Part shown: one piece after another, positions 60,019 through 64,000 of the stretch
Layout: every line of letters starts with the position of its first letter
Position numbering within the stretch: position 1 is the first letter of the stretch
DNA from: Plutella xylostella
Lineage: Eukaryota; Arthropoda; Insecta; Lepidoptera; Plutellidae
Direction: 5' to 3'
Length of the DNA stretch: 64,000 nucleotides
NCBI RefSeq assembly: GCF_932276165.1
Contig: NC_064002.1
Span: 2,542,001-2,606,000 of the forward strand
The notes under the pieces: generated by a model
Told to the model about the DNA's origin: nothing
Database searches by the model: none
The model's input: the letters and a program-made list of their open reading frames with translations, nothing else
Program-made: the position numbers and the translations under genes

Positions 60019-60271
60019 GCGCTCCGCTCACTGCACCAGAGTCGAGGCGGAGTCGCGGCGGAGGCGATAAAAAGCGCTCCTACCGTATGTTTTCTATATG
60101 CGAGCCCACTTTGACGCTCACTGGAGAAGTCGAGGCGGTGGCTCGGCGCGGGCGAGGTACAGGCGAGGCGAGTACTTGACATTGTAAATGAGCCATTATT
60201 CATTGCGCCCTAAAGCCACTGCGACGCCGCCGCCGCGCCGCCTCGACTCTAGTAGGTAGTGAGCGGAGCTG
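60019..60271. mobile_element. GC-rich inverted-repeat element
   Basis: The left end GCTCCGCTCACTGCACCAGA followed by GTCGAGGCGGAGTCGCGG pairs with the complement of CCGCGCCGCCTCGACTCTAG followed by TAGTGAGCGGAGC. The GC content is far above its surroundings. It is probably a non-autonomous DNA transposon; I found no exact target duplication. Confidence 0.65.
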
Positions 60272-60599
60272 TCTACAGTGCTTAAAATTAAATATTTTTG
60301 TGTTTACAGAATCACTCCTAATTGTCACTCGTTCAACCCGAGTCCGTTGTCTTTGTTATACGGGCCGATGCGATCCGTTTGCAAGTATAGATAATTCTGG
60401 CAAAAACTTCACATAGCAGTGGGACACTTACTAATTAGTGTCTTGTAGCAATACTTTAATTTAAAATGCAAAAAGGGGTAAATACTTTAGCTAATTAATT
60501 TGCCAAATGTATGCAGATAGATGTAAAGGTTAGTCGGCGTAAAACCTGCGTATCAAGCCGGTACTACCGGTGTACTGCGTAGTCGGGATTGAACAGCTG

Positions 60600-61075
60600 C
60601 CGTACCACCACTGACAGATAAGCGATTCAGAATCCATAAGCATCGTAGCTCGCCTGTCAAACATCTGTCAGATACATTGACAAAGGAATAAAGAGAGTAC
60701 CTGGCATAAAAATCGGTACTTAAAAATATATCGTAGTCTCTTTTTAACTTATTGGTGTTATCCTACGTAAAAAAGGACAACAGTAGTTTTGTCTTTGCCT
60801 AAAATTACAACATTGCGACCGGTCGCCATGTTGATTGACATCCAAACACAAGGTACTTCAGTTGTCAAACAATTTGTTTGTTTACATTTTTCAAGAAAAA
60901 AGCCGCCATTTTAATTGAAACCAAAGTTTAGGTAGGCGCAATTTTTTCGTGGATATGCCATGTCCTCTCTTTATTCCTTTGTCAATGGTCAGATACATAC
61001 AAGTAACATCAGATTTGACAAGCGAGCGACGCTGCTTATGGATTTTTATTACGAATGTTCGGTGGTGGTAACCCC
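60600..61075. mobile_element. Long imperfect inverted-repeat element
   Basis: About 110 bp at the left (TACCACCACTGACAG ... ATCCATAAGC ... TGACAAAGGAATAAAGAGAG) pairs with the right end read on the other strand (TACCACCACCG ... ATCCATAAGC ... TGACAAAGGAATAAAGAGAG). The loop of about 230 bp has no reading frame of note. A degraded foldback-type DNA element. Confidence 0.65.
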
Positions 61076-63795
61076 ACACAACTTTTCAAACGTAATGAAG
61101 TGCCAAACTCAGCGCTGAGTAACGCGTACATATATAGATAAGCACACGACAATACAGATATAGGTCTTTGGTAATGCCCTATCAGTTCATTTACTTCTAC
61201 CTTAGCGATGTTATGGGATTTTGTGATAAATTTATATCATTACAGTGTTAAAATAGATATTAATTTGTCACCCATGATTGCGTGCAATGATGTTTAGGTG
61301 CATCGGTAGAGGTTTTAATTTAAATTCTATGTTATTTAAGTTTCAATAAAATTCTTACACGTACAACGCATTTAATCATGTTATTAAATAATAAATAAAA
61401 TCTAGGAAACGTCTTGCAAATGCCTGCAGGTGTAGGCTACTCATAATGTTTTAACATTTTTGTGTGGTTGTGGGAACATCCATCATCAGATGCGGCCTTT
61501 AGCGTTTTCAATAGGTGTAATTCGACAGATGATGCACTTTTGCACTTCAAAATACTTAAATTAGCCACTGTATCTATCGAGGTAGAGTCTAAAAACGTTT
61601 GCGTTGGAAGCTTCCAAATAATTAAGCGGACGCACCACGTTTCATAGTCCGTAATCACGTGGAAAAGGCCAAGGTTTTCATTTTACGTACGTTTGTGTTC
61701 AATTGGTTTGTAATGGGTTGTATCATATGAGAACTGAGCACGCCTACTGATCCGCCTGCTAGTTGTTACGAGTATTACAAAGACTGATTAGTTGCATTTA
61801 AAGAATAATCATTTTATGTCTATCTATGTTTTGAAATTACACAATACTTAAATTTTACGTTCTGGTTACAAAGATTGAATGATTTGTCGATTTGAATGCT
61901 TACAAGTTTCAAATAAATTTTACGACAAAACTAATATCGTGTAAAACTACCTAATCTTTAATTTATAGCACGCTCGGTGGTCCATATCTGTGTTTGACCC
62001 AATAACCTCTGAACTACTTGCACCAGCATCTTGCTCAAATTTCTGATACTCGTATATAGCTTTCTTTCCTAACAAATTGCCAAATTGGGTATAATAAAAT
62101 CAAATTTAAAGCATCTCGCTGGTGAATTGCAGCGCCTGTTCCCACCAAACTGCCTCCTGATTCAGAAATGCTCTGTTTCTGAAACACTATCGAGATTGCG
62201 ACCTCTGCAAGTCTGCAAATCTCGAGCGATCGCCTTCGCACGGTAATAACCTACGTTCTAAGATTGAGAAATGATGAATCGGGTATCGGTTACGTCACAG
62301 AGTGTTGAACCTCAGAGCTCGGCGCTGACCTCCGACACCCATCGCTTTCCTCCACTGCACGTGATGTCACATATTTCAGACTCAATCCAAGTATCACGAC
62401 CGTTTGTCCCACAGATGTGCCAATAGTTGTGGCTATTCTACTTTTAAAAGTCACCTGTCATTTGTCATGAAAAATCTAGGTTCTGAATGACAGCTTTTGT
62501 TAACAGCGACTATCCTTCTTGATGTTGACACAGTATCCAATTGTATTTAAATTGGAAAGAGCGTTTATAATAGAAAGCCCGCAAGCTCTTGGAAAGCTCA
62601 CACAATAATCCCAATATGCAATAGAAAGAATGCAATCAGAAGGAATGTGCATGGCCAATTATATATTATTTTGGCTAATCGGCTTTCTTACATCATCCAT
62701 ACTTACTAGTTTTCTTTGATTCGGTACAAGGTTAAGAGAATGAATGAGTGAATAGTGTTGACATTTCGTATGCTAAAAGCTCTTACGTCCTACATATTTT
62801 ATTATTTCACCGTAGTAGTAGTAAGATTAATTTACTCAATGATTAATACTACATATTTTTTTTAAAGTCCATAGTTTTCTAACATTATCTTGTTATAATT
62901 ATTTTGGGTACGAACTTAGTGCATGAAACAAATTGATAGGAATCAGAACAGACGTTTATATGTTTCACAGAAATGACACACACCATCAAGATTAACGTAC
63001 GGGAAACATTTGCATGGCTTTACATCTGATAGTCAGCTTATGTAACTCTATTGTATTGTATTGTATAAGTTTATTGTCAGGGCGTGATCGATAACTATTG
63101 GACAAGCCAACTCAAATAAAAGGCATGCAAATGTAATCGAGACATTATTGTGAACAAAATCAATTGGCTCAAGATTAGTTTAGTGATAAAAACCTCGGTA
63201 TAACTTTCAAAATATTGTTTTTAATTATTACAAACCTTTAAGTATGAGATGTAACTTCAATTGTACCATGATTTCACATCATGACATCTGTGGATGTTCC
63301 TTTCGACACCTTCAACTCACAAATTATAGTACTTGACGAGGATATATTTCGACACGCTATCTGCAATATAAATAATTATAGAGTATCATCCCTCTAAGCG
63401 AGCAATCAAGTAATCAGTAATAAAAAGGTACTTTTAGTACTTGACATAGACTCGGGTACCCTCGGCAACATAGGTACTCTAAAAAGATTTCCTGATGGGA
63501 TCATTTCTCACTGTTATTATTATTAGTAGTTTTATTATGATTATCCATGGTAACTTTTAGTGCAACGTGGTACGCTAATATTTTATTGATTGCATAATTT
63601 TATAGTTCAGATCCGTTGGTTTTATAGACTCGTTAAAATTTTGTGCAATGTGGTGACTGTTGATGTCTTAAAATTTTATACCTAAAATATTTCTTTATAC
63701 ATAAAGAAACAGCACTTTCATTCTGAATGAAATAACTTATTTGAAACTTATAAATTAAAACCAGAAAACATACTTAGAAAATATTTATTTAAACA
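61076..63795. other. Intergenic, no gene seen
   Basis: Mixed AT-rich sequence without a supported exon. A GC-richer stretch near 62290-62410 (GAGCTCGGCGCTGACCTCCG) stands out, but has no coding frame or recognisable repeat. Confidence 0.4.
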
Positions 63796-63991
63796 CTAAA
63801 CAATCCTTCTATCATTGAGTCTAGTATCGCCTTCGCTAGGTAACGGCTGGAAGCCCTTATCATCTGCGACATAGAGCACAGAGTACCTCCGGCCCTGGGG
63901 GTCGGTGTAGCCGTACTCGCCCCTGACCACCCACACGTCGTTCACTACGCCGCCGTCCTCGCGTCTGTACGTGCCGTCTGAAGTCTCGTAT
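63796..63991 (-). CDS. RR-1 cuticular protein, last exon only (CPR-I)
   Basis: A last exon with acceptor TTGCAG before 63991 and a TAG at 63796; it begins in phase 2 like the other CPR genes here. It encodes YETSDGTYRREDGGVVND, then GEYGYTDPQGRRYSVLYVAD and KGFQPLPSEG, ending RLNDRRIV. The PDG of the RR-1 motif is DPQG, a mild divergence. The first two exons lie beyond the right edge of the window. Confidence 0.92.
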
Positions 63992-64000
63992 CTGCAACAT

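Overview
The window looks like moth or butterfly (Lepidoptera) nuclear DNA. It is AT-rich, its genes have very short first exons, and it carries several repeat types I recognise from Lepidoptera: a tRNA-derived SINE, RTE-type LINE 3' ends with ATGATG tails, and AT-rich MITEs. There is no bacterial-style gene organisation. All gene models below were built by eye from splice sites and reading phase.

All recognisable host genes lie on the minus strand. Six are RR-1 cuticular protein (CPR) genes: CPR-A (2986-5282), CPR-B (10222-11886), CPR-C (12663-34610), CPR-F (50635-51391), CPR-G (54483-55315) and a partial CPR-I (63796-63991, cut by the window end). The five complete ones share one architecture: a 9-15 nt first exon carrying only the start of the signal peptide, a 113-131 nt second exon with the rest of it and the mature N-terminus, and a last exon with the chitin-binding RR domain, joined in the same phase. 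F and G are a recent tandem duplicate. A small secreted non-RR protein (57486-59734) uses the same exon plan. Between the CPR blocks lie two small secreted proteins I cannot assign (39045-40946 and 41165-43133) and a 124-residue protein with a linker-histone-like (H15) winged helix (44791-46528). The CPR genes presumably make chitin-binding proteins of cuticle laid down by epidermis.

Much of the rest is mobile DNA. The largest element is a 15.8 kb LTR retrotransposon derivative (17841-33668) inside intron 1 of CPR-C. It has two 4,833-bp LTRs that look identical, a 4-bp target duplication (CATT), an 18-nt primer binding site matching the tRNA-His 3' end, and a 6.16 kb interior with no gag, pol or env. 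Other elements with visible boundaries are a hAT-type element (15089-17115, 8-bp TSD), a piggyBac deletion derivative (36291-37355, TTAA TSD), a foldback/Mutator-like element with 9-bp TSD and three 170-bp internal repeats (57814-58958), a rearranged env-bearing BEL/Pao-like element (47094-49549, 5-bp TSD), a dead Jockey-type LINE with two nested insertions (about 52170-53940), RTE LINE tails, SINEs and many MITEs.

Layout: 1-12 kb CPR-A and CPR-B; 12.6-34.6 kb CPR-C stretched by hAT and giant-LTR insertions; 35-39 kb gene-poor with SINEs and piggyBac; 39-46.5 kb two secreted proteins and the H15 protein; 47-49.5 kb the BEL/Pao-like remnant; 50-60 kb the CPR-F/CPR-G/small-protein cluster; 60-63.8 kb repeats only; then CPR-I.
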